This document shows positions 33,969 to 44,852 of a stretch of 64,000 nt of DNA, in pieces (the stretch's first letter is position 1; each line of letters begins with the position of its first letter). Made by a program: the position numbers and the translations under genes. A model generated the notes under the pieces. It was given only the letters and a program-made list of their open reading frames with translations. It had not been told where the DNA came from and ran no database searches. This DNA comes from Desulforamulus hydrothermalis Lam5 = DSM 18033 (GTDB lineage Bacteria > Bacillota > Desulfotomaculia > Desulfotomaculales > Desulfotomaculaceae): assembly GCF_000315365.1 (NCBI RefSeq), contig NZ_CAOS01000004.1:627-64626 (forward strand). The letters run 5' to 3'.

Positions 33969-35120
33969 TTACTTAAAATCAAGGGTTTTAAGTTTCTCCC
34001 ACCAGGTTTTTTCCTGTTGCCGGGACGGCGGTACATATTCTACCGTCTTGGCCGCCTTTTTGGCAAATTTTGCATACACGCCGTCCTGATAGCTTACCGG
34101 ATTGCTTAATTCACCGGCTTTTTTTACATACAACTGCAAACTTTCATATTCCGGCTGCCCGATGAGGGGGCTTTTACCCCACAGGCCCAGCTTTTTATAT
34201 TGATCAATGATGCCGGTTAAGGTTTGGTGGTCCAGCTCGGGAAAATAGCGGGCCACCGCCTTGGCTGCTTCAGCCGCGCTGTGATAATCCAGCCAGAGCA
34301 GCCCTTTGCACAAACCGTTAACCAACTGCTGGCACTGTCTGCTGTGTTCGGCCGGATAAGCCGGCGGCGCCAGCAGAGCCAGAGAAGGTATTGGGTTTAC
34401 CGCTCCGCCCAGAAAGACGGCTTTTTGGCCAAATCCTTTTTGTTCGGTGAAAGTAGCCTGCGGTTCGGGCAGTTGGACAAAATGGCCGACCCCGGCCTCA
34501 AAGGCTCCCTCCTTTAAATCAGGCGGCAGGTTTTGGATAATAATAACCTGATGCTGCAGGGCCAGTTTATTTTGCCGGAGAGCTTCTTCCAAAACAATGT
34601 TGGCCTGGCTGTCGGGAGCATCCCCCAGGATGCTTTTCTTTTTCAAGCTATTCCAGGTAAAGGGCTGATTTATTTGACGCCCCAGGAGAAAAGACCCTTC
34701 CAGGCGGGCCAACCCGGCCAGGGCCACCAGTTCTGCACCGGTTCCCAGGGGACGGGTAAAGACCGCTTGGCAAAGGTTGCCCAGGTAAACATCAGCCCGG
34801 TTTGACAACTGCAGGTCTGCTTGAGTTGACTTATCCAACACAAAAGATGTTACCTGGAGGTTTTGCTCGCGGTAAAAACCCTGGGCCAGAGCAACATAAT
34901 GGGGCAATCCCAGCAATGACCGTTCCAGTTCCCCCACTTTGATGACAGCCGGCTGAGCCGGCTCTTTACTGTATAAAAGGTAAGTTTTCACCCCGTGTGC
35001 GCCAAGGCCGGCCATCAGCGCCAGCAGCAGCGCCAGCACAAGCCACCTGCCGTATTTTTTCAGAAAGACCAACCCCTTTCCGGCAAATGCTTTTTTATTA
35101 TGTTTATGGGGCAAAATCAT
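33969..35120 (-). CDS. ABC substrate-binding protein (NrtA/SsuA-like), orphan
   Basis: 383 residues. An uncleaved membrane anchor (WLVLALLLALMAGLGAHGVKTYLL, about 30-53) precedes a periplasmic-binding fold of the nitrate/sulfonate/taurine type: VIKVGELERSLLGLPHYVALAQGFYREQNLQV is the typical first strand-helix region. Such proteins deliver small anions or thiamine precursors to an ABC permease. No permease or ATPase is nearby, so it is either an orphan partner or a sensor. It probably sits in one transcript with the downstream flavoprotein gene. Confidence 0.78.
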   Translation of the reverse strand: MILPHKHNKKAFAGKGLVFLKKYGRWLVLALLLALMAGLGAHGVKTYLLYSKEPAQPAVIKVGELERSLLGLPHYVALAQGFYREQNLQVTSFVLDKSTQADLQLSNRADVYLGNLCQAVFTRPLGTGAELVALAGLARLEGSFLLGRQINQPFTWNSLKKKSILGDAPDSQANIVLEEALRQNKLALQHQVIIIQNLPPDLKEGAFEAGVGHFVQLPEPQATFTEQKGFGQKAVFLGGAVNPIPSLALLAPPAYPAEHSRQCQQLVNGLCKGLLWLDYHSAAEAAKAVARYFPELDHQTLTGIIDQYKKLGLWGKSPLIGQPEYESLQLYVKKAGELSNPVSYQDGVYAKFAKKAAKTVEYVPPSRQQEKTWWEKLKTLDFK

Positions 35121-35207
35121 GTTCCATAACTATATTTTGGTTTTAAGGCATATTTTTGCCTGAGCAGCATACATATGTAAGAGAATTATATAAGGGGGTT
35201 TGAAGGG

Positions 35208-35663
35208 ATGGGCAGACTAACCTTTGTACACTGGCAAAAACAGGGGGTAAAAGGGGACAGGCCCTTTAAAAAGGGAGCGGTCGGGACAGGCCTGGCTCAG
35301 GCCTTCAGCGTTACTCTGGCAGTATTTTTAATGATGGGCTTTGTGGTGCTGATTACCAATCAGCCGGTTTATCAATTTTCTACCGCTGTCCTGCTTACCA
35401 TTCTGGCCTCCGCCGCCCTGGGAGGCTGCGGTGCCGGTGCGGCGGCGGGTATCCGGGGCTGGCAGCACGGCGGCATGACCGGGCTGCTTTACGGTATAAT
35501 CTTTGTTGCCTTTGGTGCCTTGATGGGATTGCCTGCACCGGACCCGGTTTTGCTGCCGCTGGCTATGGCCCTGCTGGGGGCGGCCGGGGGCATCCTGGGT
35601 GTTAACCTGCCTGCTGTAAGAAAGCGTGCAGTACAACGAAGATACCTTAATCCTGGCAAATAG
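35208..35663 (+). CDS. TIGR04086-like four-helix membrane protein
   Basis: 151 residues with an AAGGGGGTTTGAAGGG ribosome site. Four hydrophobic helices follow a polar N-terminus (FSVTLAVFLMMGFVVLIT, FSTAVLLTILASAALGG, GMTGLLYGIIFVAFGALMG, LLPLAMALLGAAGGILGV), with Gly-rich turns. This matches the TIGR04086/YrzE family of Firmicute membrane proteins, of unknown role. It directly precedes the valS T-box promoter. Confidence 0.7.
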   Translation: MGRLTFVHWQKQGVKGDRPFKKGAVGTGLAQAFSVTLAVFLMMGFVVLITNQPVYQFSTAVLLTILASAALGGCGAGAAAGIRGWQHGGMTGLLYGIIFVAFGALMGLPAPDPVLLPLAMALLGAAGGILGVNLPAVRKRAVQRRYLNPGK

Positions 35664-35669
35664 GCCATG

Positions 35670-35698
35670 TTGACACCAAGCATGAAAGAGATTAAACT
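35670..35698 (+). promoter_or_regulatory. Promoter of the valS T-box transcript
   Basis: TTGACA (35670-35675), 17-base spacer, TAAACT (35693-35698). It starts the leader RNA that contains the T-box. Confidence 0.65.
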
Positions 35699-35965
35699 AT
35701 TGGGTAGGTAAAGTCGAAGAAGGGGAGTTCCGGGATTTTTTTGGTCGCAGAGAGGAAGGCCCATGGCTGTAAGGCCTTCTGTCCAAAGCCCCAGGATGTA
35801 GCCCCGGAGACGCCAGGCTGAACCAAACCAGTAGGCCTTGGCCGGGATGGCCCGTTACAGCCCGTTGAGCTGCCACCCCCATATGGTTTGGCCGGTGGGT
35901 GGAAACAAGGTGGTACCGCGGAAAACAGCTTCCGTCCTTGAATTGGACGGGAGCTTTATTTTTTA
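35699..35965 (+). promoter_or_regulatory. T-box riboswitch ahead of valS
   Basis: The conserved T-box element AAGGTGGTACCGCGG lies at 35907-35921 and is followed by a terminator hairpin AGCTTCCGTCC / GGACGGGAGCT with TTATTTTTT (35927-35965). In this class the T-box sequence pairs with the tRNA acceptor end: uncharged tRNA stabilises the antiterminator and switches valS on. The upstream part folds into a stem I region (AGGAAGGCCCATGGCTGTAA and flanks), but the valine specifier codon could not be placed with certainty by eye. Confidence 0.92.
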
Positions 35966-35997
35966 CAGCTATCAATATAAAAGGAGCAGTGATCAGC

Positions 35998-38637
35998 GTG
36001 GCCGAACAAAACATACCAACCGTGTATAATCCGGGTGAGGTGGAAGACAAATGGTACCGTCACTGGGAAAACAACAAGTATTTTGCAGCCTCTGTGGAGA
36101 AGGATAAAACCCCCTTCTGCATTATCATGCCGCCGCCTAACGTTACCGGGCAGCTGCATATGGGACATGCCCTGGACAATACTCTGCAGGATATATTAAC
36201 CCGCTGGCGCCGCATGCAGGGCTATAATGCCTTGTGGGTGCCAGGTACTGACCATGCGGGTATTGCCACCCAGGCAAAAGTGGAAGAACAACTGGCGAAA
36301 GAAGGACTGTCTAAATACGACCTGGGCCGGGAAAAGTTTTTGGAGCGGGTATGGGCCTGGAAGGAACAATACGGTAACCGCATTACCACCCAGTTGCGCC
36401 GTCTGGGTGCCTCCTGCGACTGGGATCGGGAGCGCTTTACCATGGACGCAGGCTGTTCCCGGGCAGTACTGGAAGTTTTTGTGCGATTGTTTGAGCAGGG
36501 CTTGATTTACCGGGATTACTATATTACCAACTGGTGTCCTCACTGCCAGACCACCATTTCAGACATCGAGGTGGAACACCAGGATAAACCCGGGCAGCTG
36601 TACTACATTAAATATCCCGCCAAGGATAACCCGGACGAATATATAGTTATTGCCACCACCCGGCCGGAAACCATGCTGGGTGACGTGGCGGTTGCCGTTA
36701 ACCCCGAGGACGAACGCTACCGGCACCTGGTGGGCAAAACCTTGCTGCTGCCCATTGTAGGGCGGGAATTGCCGGTAATTGCAGATGACTACTGTGATCC
36801 TGCCTTTGGTACCGGTGCAGTTAAGATGACACCGGCCCATGATCCTAACGACTTTGAAATTGGCCGCCGGCACGGGCTGCCTGAGGTTGTGGTTATTGAC
36901 AAATACGGCAAAATGAATGAACAAGCCGGTCAATACCAGGGTTTGGATCGCTGGGAATGCCGCAAACAAATTGTGCGCGACCTGGAAAAAATGGGTTACC
37001 TGGTGAAAACAGAAGATATCAGCCACGCAGTGGGGCATTGCTACCGCTGCAACACAGCCATTGAACCCATGCTGTCTAAACAATGGTTTGTAAAAATGAG
37101 ACCCCTGGCTGAACCGGCCATTCAGGCTGTAAAAGAGGGCCGCATTACTTTTATTCCGGAACGATTTACTAAAATATACTTGAATTGGATGGAGAACATC
37201 CGTGATTGGTGCATATCCCGTCAGCTTTGGTGGGGTCATCGTATACCGGTGTATTACTGCCAGGATTGCGGTGAAATTACCGCTTCCCTTACCCCGGTAA
37301 ACCGTTGTGTTAAATGCGGCGGGCAGACAGAACAAGACCCTGACGTGCTGGATACCTGGTTTTCATCGGCCCTGTGGCCCTTTTCAACCCTGGGCTGGCC
37401 TGATAAGACGCCCGAGCTGGAGCATTTTTATCCTACTTCGGTACTGGTCACCGGCCGTGACATTATTTTCTTCTGGGTGGCCCGCATGATATTTTCCGGC
37501 CTGCGCTTTATGGATCAGGAGCCCTTTAAAGAAGTCTTCATCCACGGGCTGGTGCTGGATTCCCTGGGACGCAAAATGAGCAAGTCCCTGGGCAACGGGG
37601 TGGACCCCCTGGATGTTATAGAAAGCCACGGGGCTGATTCCCTGCGGTTTATGCTGATAACCGGCAATACCCCGGGCAACGACCTGCGCTTCCATTTTGA
37701 ACGGTTGGACGGTGCCCGGAATTTTGCCAACAAGTTATGGAATGCTTCCCGTTTTGTCATGATGAACCTGGGCGATTATGACCCGGCTGCCCAGGGAGAA
37801 CCATATACCCTGGCGGATCGCTGGATTTTAAGCCGCCTGCAGGGTGCCGTTAGCCAGGTTACCGATTACCTTGAGCGTTACGAATTGGGTGAAGCGGCCC
37901 GGGTGCTGTATGATTTTATCTGGAGCGAGTTTTGCGATTGGTATATTGAGCTGGCCAAACCGCGCTTATTTGGCAAAACCACCCCGGGCGACCGCATTAC
38001 AGCCCAGCAGGTATTGGTGCAAGTGTTGCGGCAGACCCTGGAATTGCTGCACCCTTTCATGCCCTTCATTACCGAAGAAATCTGGCAGAAACTGCCTCAC
38101 CGGGGAGAAACCGTCATGCTGGCCCCCTGGCCTACCCCGGATGACCGCCTGCATGATGAAACCGCAGAGAAAGAAATGGCTGTATTAATTGAAGTTATTA
38201 CCGCCATCCGCCGGATTCGGGGGGAAATGAACGTGCCGCCGGGTAAAAAGGCCGAGTCCCTGCTGGTTGCCGGTGACTCTTACTACCGCAGTATCCTGGA
38301 AAGGAATACCGCCTATATCCAGGGGCTGGCCAACACTCAGGTGCAAGTGCTGGTTGCCCTGCAGCAAAAGCCGGAGCAGTCCGCCGGTGCGGTGACCCGC
38401 GGGGTAGAGATTTTTGTGCCCTTGAAAGGCTTAATTGACCTGGAAAAAGAGCTGGCCCGCATAAACAAAGAATTAAAATCCGTGCAGGGCGAGCTGGCCC
38501 GGGTGCAGGGCAAGCTGAACAACCAAGGTTTTCTGGCTAAAGCTCCGGCAGAAGTTATTGAAAAGGAGCGGGCCAAGGAGCAGGAGCTCACCATGAAAGT
38601 CCGGGCCTTGCAGGACCGCCTGGCCATGTTGAGCTAA
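35998..38637 (+). CDS. valS: Valyl-tRNA synthetase
   Basis: 879 residues from GTG 35998, 11 bases after AAGGAG. Class I motifs are [15 protein letters not shown] (HIGH, about 41-55) and KMSKSLGNG (KMSKS). Editing-domain sequences ([10 protein letters not shown]) and a C-terminal coiled coil ([20 protein letters not shown]) are typical of ValRS. It charges tRNA-Val and hydrolyses misactivated threonine. Expression is governed by the T-box leader. Four bases (TAATGA) at the end touch an in-frame start of the next gene. Confidence 0.97.
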   Translation: MAEQNIPTVYNPGEVEDKWYRHWENNKYFAASVEKDKTPFCIIMPPPNVTGQLHMGHALDNTLQDILTRWRRMQGYNALWVPGTDHAGIATQAKVEEQLAKEGLSKYDLGREKFLERVWAWKEQYGNRITTQLRRLGASCDWDRERFTMDAGCSRAVLEVFVRLFEQGLIYRDYYITNWCPHCQTTISDIEVEHQDKPGQLYYIKYPAKDNPDEYIVIATTRPETMLGDVAVAVNPEDERYRHLVGKTLLLPIVGRELPVIADDYCDPAFGTGAVKMTPAHDPNDFEIGRRHGLPEVVVIDKYGKMNEQAGQYQGLDRWECRKQIVRDLEKMGYLVKTEDISHAVGHCYRCNTAIEPMLSKQWFVKMRPLAEPAIQAVKEGRITFIPERFTKIYLNWMENIRDWCISRQLWWGHRIPVYYCQDCGEITASLTPVNRCVKCGGQTEQDPDVLDTWFSSALWPFSTLGWPDKTPELEHFYPTSVLVTGRDIIFFWVARMIFSGLRFMDQEPFKEVFIHGLVLDSLGRKMSKSLGNGVDPLDVIESHGADSLRFMLITGNTPGNDLRFHFERLDGARNFANKLWNASRFVMMNLGDYDPAAQGEPYTLADRWILSRLQGAVSQVTDYLERYELGEAARVLYDFIWSEFCDWYIELAKPRLFGKTTPGDRITAQQVLVQVLRQTLELLHPFMPFITEEIWQKLPHRGETVMLAPWPTPDDRLHDETAEKEMAVLIEVITAIRRIRGEMNVPPGKKAESLLVAGDSYYRSILERNTAYIQGLANTQVQVLVALQQKPEQSAGAVTRGVEIFVPLKGLIDLEKELARINKELKSVQGELARVQGKLNNQGFLAKAPAEVIEKERAKEQELTMKVRALQDRLAMLS

Positions 38638-38660
38638 TGATAAAAGGTGAGGTGTGCAAA

Positions 38661-38891
38661 ATGCCGCTGCAATTTGAAGAATTTCTTTCGCCCCTGCCCA
38701 AGGGTGGTTTGGAAGGCGAAATAAAAGTACGCATTCGGGTGCAGGTGCATGAAGATTGTGAGGACGGCGGTTACTATGCCGTAACGCCGGACGTGCCGGG
38801 CTGTGCTTCTCGCGGCGCCACCATAGAGGAGGCCGTGGAAAACTTTAAGGAAGCCATCAAGTACTTCTTAATTGAAAACGACGGACATTAA
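38661..38891 (+). CDS. HicB-family protein, solitary
   Basis: 76 residues from ATG 38661 with AGGTGAGG upstream; a start at 38637 overlaps the valS stop but has no site. The segment YYAVTPDVPGCASRGATIEEAVENFKEAIKYFL is the HicB partial RNase-H fold pattern (DVPGCxSxGxTxEEAxxN). HicB normally neutralises the small RNA-cutting toxin HicA, but no HicA-sized gene is adjacent. There is also no DNA-binding tail, so it is probably a free-standing HicB/UPF0150 protein cotranscribed with valS. Confidence 0.75.
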   Translation: MPLQFEEFLSPLPKGGLEGEIKVRIRVQVHEDCEDGGYYAVTPDVPGCASRGATIEEAVENFKEAIKYFLIENDGH

Positions 38892-38948
38892 ACAGCAACC
38901 ATATGCGCCGGCCGCTATAGCTAACTTGATACAGAAAGGATAAGGCAC

Positions 38949-40241
38949 TTGAATTACCACCAGGCTATACAATACCTTAAAGGGCTGACCAAATTCGGCA
39001 TGAATCTGGGCCTGGACCGTATCCGGGAACTGTTGCGGCGGTTGGGCAATCCCCACCGGCACTTAAAGATTATCCATATCGGCGGAACAAACGGCAAAGG
39101 CTCCACCACAGCCATGATCAGCAGCATATTAAGGGCAGCGGGGTTTAAAACAGGCATGTTTACCTCGCCCCACTTGCACAGCTACACCGAGCGCTTCATC
39201 ATTAACGGTCAGCCTGTTGCACCAAGCCAATTGGCTGAATTAATTTCAGAAATTCGCCCGCACTTGGATGATATGGTTAAAGAGGGCTTTGAACACCCCA
39301 CCGAATTTGAAGTGAGCACCGCCCTGGCTCTCCTTTACTTTGCCAGGCAACAAGTTGATTACGTGGCTCTGGAGGTGGGGCTGGGAGGCGCCATTGATTC
39401 AACCAACGTAGTTATTCCGCAGGTATCGGTTATTACCAATGTGGCTCTGGACCATATGGACCTTTTAGGCCAGACAGTGGAAGAAATTGCCCGGGTGAAG
39501 GCGGGCATCATTAAAAAGGGTGTGCCGGTGGTTACGGCTGCCACGGGAACCGCACTGGAAGTGATACGACAGGTGGCGGCAGCCAACCAAAGCAGGCTGG
39601 TTACGGTGGGCCGAGAGGTATCCTGGCATACCGGGCAGTCGCCTGGCCAGGGGGGCTGCCGGCAGTTGGTTATTAACGGGCAGTACCATAACTACCATAT
39701 CAAGCTGCCGCTGCTGGGCCGGCACCAGCAGATTAACGCCGCTACCGCGGTGGCGGCGGTAGAAACATTGTTTTCCGGCTGCCGTAGGCTGCCGGCTGCT
39801 GTGGTGGAAGAAGGACTACGCAGGGTTGAATGGCCGGGCCGCCTGGAGGTGGTTGGTCAAAACCCCACCGTTTTGCTGGACGGAGCCCATAATCATGCGG
39901 GTGCCCAAGCGTTGCGGCAGGCTTTGCAGGAATATTTCGCCAACCGGCAGGTTATTTTTGTACTGGGCATGCTGGCAGACAAACAAAGGCAGCAAGTGGT
40001 GGATGAGCTGGCCCCGCTGGCCAAAGCAGTAATCGTTACCCGGCCCGGCCACCCCCGGGCAGGTGACTGGTACCGGCTGGCTGAGTATGTCAAAAAATAC
40101 CTGCCCAATGTTGAAATTGTTGAAGAAGTGCCGCAGGCCGTCAACCGCGCCTTGGCGAAAGCCGGTGCAGCCGATGTGGTTTGCATCACCGGCTCACTGT
40201 ACATGGTGGCAGACGCCCGGTCCGCTTTGTTGAAAAAATAA
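38949..40241 (+). CDS. folC: Folylpolyglutamate/dihydrofolate synthase
   Basis: 430 residues with a TTG start after AAAGGA. Mur-ligase-like domains: P-loop HIGGTNGKGSTTAM (about 42-55), the folate-type signature TSPHLHSYTERF, and the C-terminal domain with LLDGAHNHAGAQAL. FolC adds glutamate to dihydropteroate and to folates, retaining them in the cell. valS-folC adjacency is the standard Firmicute order. A terminator follows. Confidence 0.95.
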   Translation: MNYHQAIQYLKGLTKFGMNLGLDRIRELLRRLGNPHRHLKIIHIGGTNGKGSTTAMISSILRAAGFKTGMFTSPHLHSYTERFIINGQPVAPSQLAELISEIRPHLDDMVKEGFEHPTEFEVSTALALLYFARQQVDYVALEVGLGGAIDSTNVVIPQVSVITNVALDHMDLLGQTVEEIARVKAGIIKKGVPVVTAATGTALEVIRQVAAANQSRLVTVGREVSWHTGQSPGQGGCRQLVINGQYHNYHIKLPLLGRHQQINAATAVAAVETLFSGCRRLPAAVVEEGLRRVEWPGRLEVVGQNPTVLLDGAHNHAGAQALRQALQEYFANRQVIFVLGMLADKQRQQVVDELAPLAKAVIVTRPGHPRAGDWYRLAEYVKKYLPNVEIVEEVPQAVNRALAKAGAADVVCITGSLYMVADARSALLKK

Positions 40242-40252
40242 TCTTAACTTAA

Positions 40253-40286
40253 ATCACTTCGGACAACCATGCCGGAGTGATTTTTA
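40253..40286 (+). terminator. Rho-independent terminator
   Basis: ATCACTTCGG / CCGGAGTGAT (one G-T pair) with TTTTT, just after folC. Confidence 0.8.
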
Positions 40287-40587
40287 ATGTTTATGTGAAA
40301 AAACAATCAGGCACAATGCTATTCAAATAGAAAAAAATATTATCTGCAAAAAATAACATAAAATGTTATAATACCTATATAAATGTCGAAAACGGTCATA
40401 AATAACACTGTAAAATTGTCATGTCAGCGACAAAATTTGAACTTTGCATAAAAAAGTAATGTCATAAGATTCACAAATGCCCTTTGCAACCTGCAGGTTT
40501 GGCACTATAATATTAAATATAAATTAGCCGGAAAAATAACAGCAATGAAATGATATGATAATATTTTCGGATAAGGGAGGGGACCTG
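40287..40587 (+). promoter_or_regulatory. AT-rich upstream region of rex with promoter
   Basis: No gene is supported. The best promoter is TTGCAA (40484-40489), 16 bases, TATAAT (40506-40511), some 80 bases before the rex start; a weaker one, CTGCAA-17-TATAAT, lies near 40347-40375. I could not find a clean Rex operator (TTGTGAAnnnnTTCACAA) that would prove autoregulation. Confidence 0.5.
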
Positions 40588-41220
40588 GTGAAAGCACTCA
40601 AGATCCCGGAAGCAACCATAACTAGGTTATCGATATACTCCAGGTTTTTAAAAAGGCTGGACAAAAAGGGTATAACCACAGTTTCTTCAGGCGATATTGC
40701 CGAAGGGGTTGGGGTAAGCCCGGCTCAGGTGCGCAAAGACCTGGCTTACTTTGGCGAGTTCGGCACCCGGGGCGTAGGTTATAATGTTAAGGATCTAATC
40801 CGCTACACTGTAAAAATACTGGGCTTGTCGGAACCCTGGAACCTGGTAATGGTGGGGGCAGGCAATCTTGGTTCCGCCCTGGTAACTTATAAGGAGTTTA
40901 AAGACCGCGGTTTTACCATTGTAGGGGTCTTTGACAACGACCTGACCAAAATAGGTAAGCGGATAGCTGATTTAGAGGTGCTTCCCCTGGAGGAACTGCC
41001 CAGGGTGGTAAAAGAGAGCAACGTTCGCATAGGAATTATTGCGGTGCCTGCTAAAGCGGCCCAGGAAATTGCAGACATTATGGTAAAGGCAGGCTTGGAG
41101 GCAATCCTTAACTTTGCTCCCATCTCCCTTAACCTGCCTGATCATATAGAAGTCAGGAATGTGGATCTTTCGGTTAAACTGGAGATATTAACCTTTAACC
41201 TGGCGCTGAAGGAAAAATAA
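40588..41220 (+). CDS. rex: Redox-sensing transcriptional repressor Rex
   Basis: 210 residues from GTG 40588, 7 bases after GGGAGGGG; an upstream in-frame ATG has no site. The N-terminal winged helix ([20 protein letters not shown], then [24 protein letters not shown]) is a Rex hallmark. The Rossmann domain with [12 protein letters not shown] (about 88-99) binds NADH/NAD+. Rex releases its operators when NADH rises and so tunes fermentation and respiration genes. It is monocistronic, with its own terminator. Confidence 0.96.
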   Translation: MKALKIPEATITRLSIYSRFLKRLDKKGITTVSSGDIAEGVGVSPAQVRKDLAYFGEFGTRGVGYNVKDLIRYTVKILGLSEPWNLVMVGAGNLGSALVTYKEFKDRGFTIVGVFDNDLTKIGKRIADLEVLPLEELPRVVKESNVRIGIIAVPAKAAQEIADIMVKAGLEAILNFAPISLNLPDHIEVRNVDLSVKLEILTFNLALKEK

Positions 41221-41230
41221 ATCAATTAAT

Positions 41231-41259
41231 GGTGGGCTTTGCCCACCTTCAAAATTTTT
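41231..41259 (+). terminator. Rho-independent terminator
   Basis: GGTGGGC-TTT-GCCCACC followed by TTCAAAATTTTT, 11 bases after rex. Confidence 0.75.
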
Positions 41260-41376
41260 AGGGATATTTCTATCTGCTGCGGGGACAACTAAAGTACCTG
41301 TAATTGCTTGTCAGATAAAAGGGTGGATGATAAACTTATAAGAAGTAATTCCAATCCTTTCCTGACAGGTGAAGCT

Positions 41377-41634
41377 ATGAGCAAGACGTTTCGCACCGGC
41401 AAAGGTCCGCTCAGTTTAATAATCTTATTGTTGTCTGGGGGCGTTATCGGCAGTGCCCTGGGGCAAGCGGCGGCACCTTACCTGCCGGTATTAAAAAATT
41501 TTACAACCATTGGTTTGAACAATACCACTGTTAATTTGCACTTTCTCAAGATTTCTTTTGGTATCACCATGTCGCTGGGCCCTGTGACAGGGCTGGGCAT
41601 GTTGCTTGGTTTTTTAGCCTACCGCAAACTATAG
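41377..41634 (+). CDS. DUF4321 small membrane protein
   Basis: 85 residues from ATG 41377 (AGGTGAAG site); a longer frame upstream lacks a site and adds an unrelated polar stretch. Two helices (LSLIILLLSGGVIGSALGQAAAPYL and ITMSLGPVTGLGMLLGFLAYRKL) flank a loop with the LKISFGITMSLG segment. The DUF4321 family regularly lies just before maf in Clostridia, as here. The function is unknown. The gap to maf is 31 bases, so they are likely cotranscribed. Confidence 0.78.
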   Translation: MSKTFRTGKGPLSLIILLLSGGVIGSALGQAAAPYLPVLKNFTTIGLNNTTVNLHFLKISFGITMSLGPVTGLGMLLGFLAYRKL

Positions 41635-41665
41635 CTGATTAATTGCAGATACAGGGGGTAACCTT

Positions 41666-42241
41666 GTGCGGCCGATTATACTTGCCTCTGCCTCACCCCG
41701 GCGCCGGGAACTGCTGGCCAACCTGGGGCTGCCTTTTGAGGTGAGGGTTAGTGATGTAGATGAAACATTTGATGAAACCTTGCCGGTGGCTCAGCAGGCA
41801 GAACAGCTGGCACTGCGCAAAGCAACCGCTGTGGCTGCTCAATGTGGCGAAGGTTTGGTGATCGGGGCGGATACTATTGTGGTTTTGGATAACAAGCCCC
41901 TGGGCAAACCGACCCACCGGCAGGAAGCGGTACAAATGCTGCAAAGTTTACAGGGCAGAAGCCACGAGGTATATACCGGGTTGGCGGTTATTGATGCCGG
42001 CACCGGCCAAAGGGTGGTAACCCACCAGGTAACAACCGTGCGGTTTAAACCTTTAACCATAAAACAAATTGAGCGTTATGTAAATACCGGGGAACCTATG
42101 GATAAAGCCGGCGCCTACGCGGTACAAGGCAAGGCAGCCGTCTTTGTTGAAGGCATTGCAGGCTGTTATTTTAATGTGGTTGGCCTGCCGGTGGCAAAAC
42201 TGGCAGACTCATTAAAACTGTTTGGAGTCGAAATTATATGA
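41666..42241 (+). CDS. maf: Maf nucleotide pyrophosphatase
   Basis: 191 residues with a GTG start. The Maf signature ILASASPRRRELL is at 4-16, the catalytic Asp lies in VIGADTIV (about 66-73), and the substrate-contact motif is MDKAGAYAVQGKAA. It hydrolyses dTTP/UTP or modified nucleotides and has been linked to septum control, in keeping with its place before radC-mreB. Its stop overlaps the radC start (ATGA). Confidence 0.93.
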   Translation: MRPIILASASPRRRELLANLGLPFEVRVSDVDETFDETLPVAQQAEQLALRKATAVAAQCGEGLVIGADTIVVLDNKPLGKPTHRQEAVQMLQSLQGRSHEVYTGLAVIDAGTGQRVVTHQVTTVRFKPLTIKQIERYVNTGEPMDKAGAYAVQGKAAVFVEGIAGCYFNVVGLPVAKLADSLKLFGVEII

Positions 42242-42921
42242 CTTATCCGGTGATGCGCCAATTGCCCCCGGAACAAAGACCCCGGGAGCGTATGCTTAAA
42301 GAAGGGGCGGCCAGTCTTTCTGATATTGATTTACTAGCCATTATGCTGCGTACCGGCACGGCCAAAACTTCAGCCATGGAACTGGCGGCGGAAATTTTTA
42401 GCCGTTTTAACGACCTGCGTTCCCTTGCCCAGGCCACCATCGAAGAATTAAGTCAAGTAAAAGGAGTGGGGCCGGTTAAAGCTGTTCAGGTCAAGGCTGC
42501 CCTGGAACTGGGCAAAAGGCTGGCGGCCTTGCCGGCGGAGGAACGGCCGGTGATTCGCTGTCCCGAGGATGTGTGCGCACTGGTTATGGAAGATTTAAGG
42601 AATAAAGACCGGGAGTACTTTCAAGCCTTGCTTCTTAATACCAAAAACCAGGTGCTGGCCAGGGAAACCATTTCTATCGGCACCTTAAGTTCTTCGGTGG
42701 TGCATCCGCGGGAACTGTTTAAGGTTGCCATCCGACGCAGTGCGGCATCCCTCATTTTATTGCACAATCATCCCAGTGGCGACCCGACACCCAGCCGGGA
42801 GGATATTGCCCTTACTAAAAGGTTGGTGGAAGCAGGACAAATTCTTGGTATTGATGTCCTAGACCATATCGTAATTGGAGATAATAGATTTGCCAGCATG
42901 AAATCGCAAGGATTAATCTAA
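42238..42921 (+). CDS. radC: RadC/JAB-domain protein
   Basis: 227 residues with an ATG overlapping the maf stop. An N-terminal helix-hairpin-helix (LSQVKGVGPVKAVQVKAALELGKRL, about 74-98) precedes a JAMM-type metalloprotease-like domain with LLHNHPSGDPTPSRED (the EHxH...SxxxxD series). RadC was named for a repair phenotype that has been disputed, and its true activity is unknown. The maf-radC-mreB order is conserved. Confidence 0.93.
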   Translation: MTYPVMRQLPPEQRPRERMLKEGAASLSDIDLLAIMLRTGTAKTSAMELAAEIFSRFNDLRSLAQATIEELSQVKGVGPVKAVQVKAALELGKRLAALPAEERPVIRCPEDVCALVMEDLRNKDREYFQALLLNTKNQVLARETISIGTLSSSVVHPRELFKVAIRRSAASLILLHNHPSGDPTPSREDIALTKRLVEAGQILGIDVLDHIVIGDNRFASMKSQGLI

Positions 42922-43977
<1,056 letters not shown>

Positions 43978-43991
43978 GGGTGTGAGAAGGT

Positions 43992-44852
43992 TTGCCCCGG
44001 TTTGTATCTTATAAGAACTTTTTTTTGCTAACCGTTTTGGTAGGGGTTACCCTGCTGGTGATGCGTTTTACCCATCTGGAGCGTCCCCGGCTAACACCCT
44101 TGGAAGCAGCTGTGAAAGACAGCTTGGCGCCGGTGCAGGGTGTCCTTATGAAAATGGCCGGCACCCTGCGCAACGGGACTCAGTTTATTGTTTCCCTGGG
44201 TCGGCTGGAGGAAGAAAACAAAGAGTTAAAAGAACAAGTATCTCTGCTTAAGGGCCGGCTGTATTTGCAGGAAGAGCTGAAACAAGAAAACAAGCGACTT
44301 AAGGAACTGTTACAATATAAGGACCGCTATCAGCAAAATTTCAGTGTAAAAACAGCGGCAGTGATTGGGCGTGATCCCGGAAACTGGTTTGGTGTCGTTA
44401 CCTTGAATAAGGGGAGTAAGGATGGTATATTAAAGAATATGCCGGTGGTAACCCCGGCGGGCCTGGTGGGAAAAATTGTGGCTGTTTCTGCTACTACCGC
44501 TCAATTAATGCTGATTACAGACCCCCGCAGCGGGGTGGGAGCAATGGTGCAGGAAACCCGTATTCCGGGCGTGTTGGAGGGGAGTACGGCCGGCAGCGAA
44601 GAAACCAGGCTGATTCATGTACCCAAGGATACAGAGCTGGCCAACGGGCAAACCATTATTACTTCAGGTATCGGGGGCACCTTCCCCAAGGGGATTCCTA
44701 TCGGCAAGATTACTGCCGTTTCGGATGAACCAACAGGTTTGTTTAAAACCGCCACCGTAGTTCCCTTTGCTGATCTCCACCGTTTGGAGGAAGTGCTGGT
44801 GATAACCACCGTCTATAACCCGGATCTGCTTCCTCCCATGGAGGGTAATTAA
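43992..44852 (+). CDS. mreC: Cell shape protein MreC
   Basis: 286 residues with a TTG start. One N-terminal membrane helix (NFFLLTVLVGVTLLVMRFT) is followed by a coiled coil (LEEENKELKEQVSLLKGRLYLQEELKQENKRL) and a double beta-barrel domain with VITDPRSGVGAMVQ. MreC links MreB to the penicillin-binding proteins outside the membrane. It lies 14 bases after mreB and its stop overlaps the mreD start. Confidence 0.95.
   Translation: MPRFVSYKNFFLLTVLVGVTLLVMRFTHLERPRLTPLEAAVKDSLAPVQGVLMKMAGTLRNGTQFIVSLGRLEEENKELKEQVSLLKGRLYLQEELKQENKRLKELLQYKDRYQQNFSVKTAAVIGRDPGNWFGVVTLNKGSKDGILKNMPVVTPAGLVGKIVAVSATTAQLMLITDPRSGVGAMVQETRIPGVLEGSTAGSEETRLIHVPKDTELANGQTIITSGIGGTFPKGIPIGKITAVSDEPTGLFKTATVVPFADLHRLEEVLVITTVYNPDLLPPMEGN

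Noticed and set aside
38637-38660. HicB-like gene starting at the valS stop overlap
   Set aside because: The start lacks a ribosome site, whereas ATG 38661 has AGGTGAGG upstream.
40289-40587. Rex operator for autoregulation
   Set aside because: No convincing TTGTGAAnnnnTTCACAA-like palindrome was found by eye.
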